Shown piece by piece: positions 63,020-64,000 of a DNA stretch of 64,000 nt. Numbering within the stretch: position 1 is the first letter of the stretch; the number at the start of each line of letters is the position of its first letter. Position numbers and translations under genes: made by a program. The stretch lies in NCBI GenBank assembly GCA_009617715.1, contig VTFK01000452.1:62001-126000 (forward strand), written 5' to 3'. Under the pieces are notes generated by a model, which was given only the letters and a program-made list of their open reading frames with translations, did no database searches and was not told the origin of the DNA. Source of the DNA: Plectrocnemia conspersa (lineage: Eukaryota; Arthropoda; Insecta; Trichoptera; Polycentropodidae).

Positions 63020-64000
63020 GTTAATGTTGTACATATAATACCTATATATTTCTAGATTCAAAGGTATCAGGACGGACATGTTTAAATATATAAATATCTA
63101 TTTTGTTATACCACCTACCAATATTAGTACTTATTCAGGTATTAAACGTCAAATCATACTTTTGGATCTACACATATATGTGATGTCTAGAATCAATAAT
63201 TGATATTTATTGCTCCCTGTCATATTACATTGATAAATAAGAAATAAGGGTATTTTAATTGAATTATTTTCACCTGCCAGCACATATATGTAGGTGTTTT
63301 GACCTTCTTTGTGATATATTTATTGTCATGCCAAAGATAGTACTCAAGGCCCTCTCTGACCATACACAACCGATTCACTCGCGTAGGGTTCCGCGCTCAA
63401 AGTAAAAATTTAATAAAAGTAGACGTTAATATTATTTTTATCACAAATTGTGAAATTACAATTCATATAGCGATATTTCATTTCCCTAAAAAACACGATG
63501 AATTCAAAATTGTGCAAATTTTGGGATCGATCTTAACATCACATACTTTGTGTATATTTGTTAAATTCTTATACATAGGCCCAGTGGCGTAGCTATGGTA
63601 TGAGCCGCCCGGACGATCGATCCCTAAAATTGCCCCCTCCCCTCCTACATTTTTTTTTAAAAGTCATAAAATCACCATTTCTTAAAATAATTGCTTATAT
63701 TGAAATTATTTGAAATTTTATTTAGAATAATGATACTATTTTGGCGGACGGATGGTGAGGGGTGGAAATTACACACAGATTGAGCCGCTGCAGTATTATT
63801 TATTGAAATATAGTTTAGTTACATGTTGGAATATGATGATAAGAGAAATCGACAGACGAGGCACCGCCGGTCGTAGTCTTCCCGTCCAGTCCGCAGATCT
63901 TTGATCTGCTGCCCTCTATCGTCGTCACGTCAGTGTTGCATAATGAATAAAATTAATAAATAAGCTCCCACACTATATTAGTGTATTATATATATTATTG
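63020..64000. other. LUBEL intron 20 (continues), with repeat debris
   Basis: No RING2 exon was found before the window ends. Contains another copy of a recurring intronic motif (63176-63200) and a hAT-type end at 63582. Confidence 0.6.
63582..64000 (+). mobile_element. hAT-type element, left end only
   Basis: CAGTGGCGTAGCTATGGTAT followed by GCCGCCCGG and a GCCCCCTCCCCTCC run is the classic terminus of hAT elements of the CAGTGGCGTAGC type. No transposase is seen, and the other end is either lost or beyond the window. Confidence 0.55.

Overview
This window is animal nuclear DNA from an insect. It is AT-rich and intron-rich, with GT-AG introns, (TA)n microsatellites and many transposon fossils. 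The proteins resemble insect orthologues, but I cannot name the order or species from sequence alone. There are four protein-coding genes, assembled here exon by exon from splice sites and reading-frame continuity.

(1) 1..~23,100, minus strand: the 5' part of Acsl, an ACSL3/4-type long-chain acyl-CoA synthetase. A CpG-rich promoter with a probable 5'-UTR exon (ending at 22937) is followed by a 37-nt exon holding the start codon (15885-15921), a 14.6-kb intron, and four coding exons. The gene runs off the left edge. (2) 26416..28440, minus strand: a complete eight-exon orthologue of the poorly characterised vertebrate gene KIAA0513 (482 aa). (3) 32918..34642, plus strand: a complete three-exon pyroglutamyl-peptidase I (210 aa) with its Glu-Cys-His triad. 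(4) 42447..>63019, plus strand: twenty exons (2304 codons) of LUBEL, the HOIP/RNF31-type linear-ubiquitin E3 ligase. They encode a B-box, an NZF zinc finger, UBA-like helices, a 2.7-kb acidic exon, RING1 and IBR. The window stops just as RING2 begins, so the catalytic cysteine is not included.

The genes do not form a pathway. Acsl and KIAA0513 share the minus strand. KIAA0513 and Pgpep1 are head to head about 4.5 kb apart. LUBEL lies downstream of Pgpep1 on the same strand.

The remaining sequence is introns and intergenic DNA with layered mobile-element remains: two hAT transposase fossils (about 5.0-6.25 kb and 36.0-37.1 kb), a Jockey-like LINE (40.4-41.6 kb), a second LINE reverse-transcriptase fragment (57.5-57.8 kb), MITE-like inverted-repeat elements (24.0, 31.3 and 39.6-40.2 kb), a tRNA-like SINE head (42.9 kb) and a hAT-type terminus near the right edge. 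An unnamed interspersed family, called REP-A here, occurs four times. One copy interrupts a hAT fossil and another is itself interrupted by a ~755-bp insertion. Several near-perfect hairpins lie in LUBEL and Acsl introns. No CRISPR, rRNA gene or intact tRNA gene was seen.
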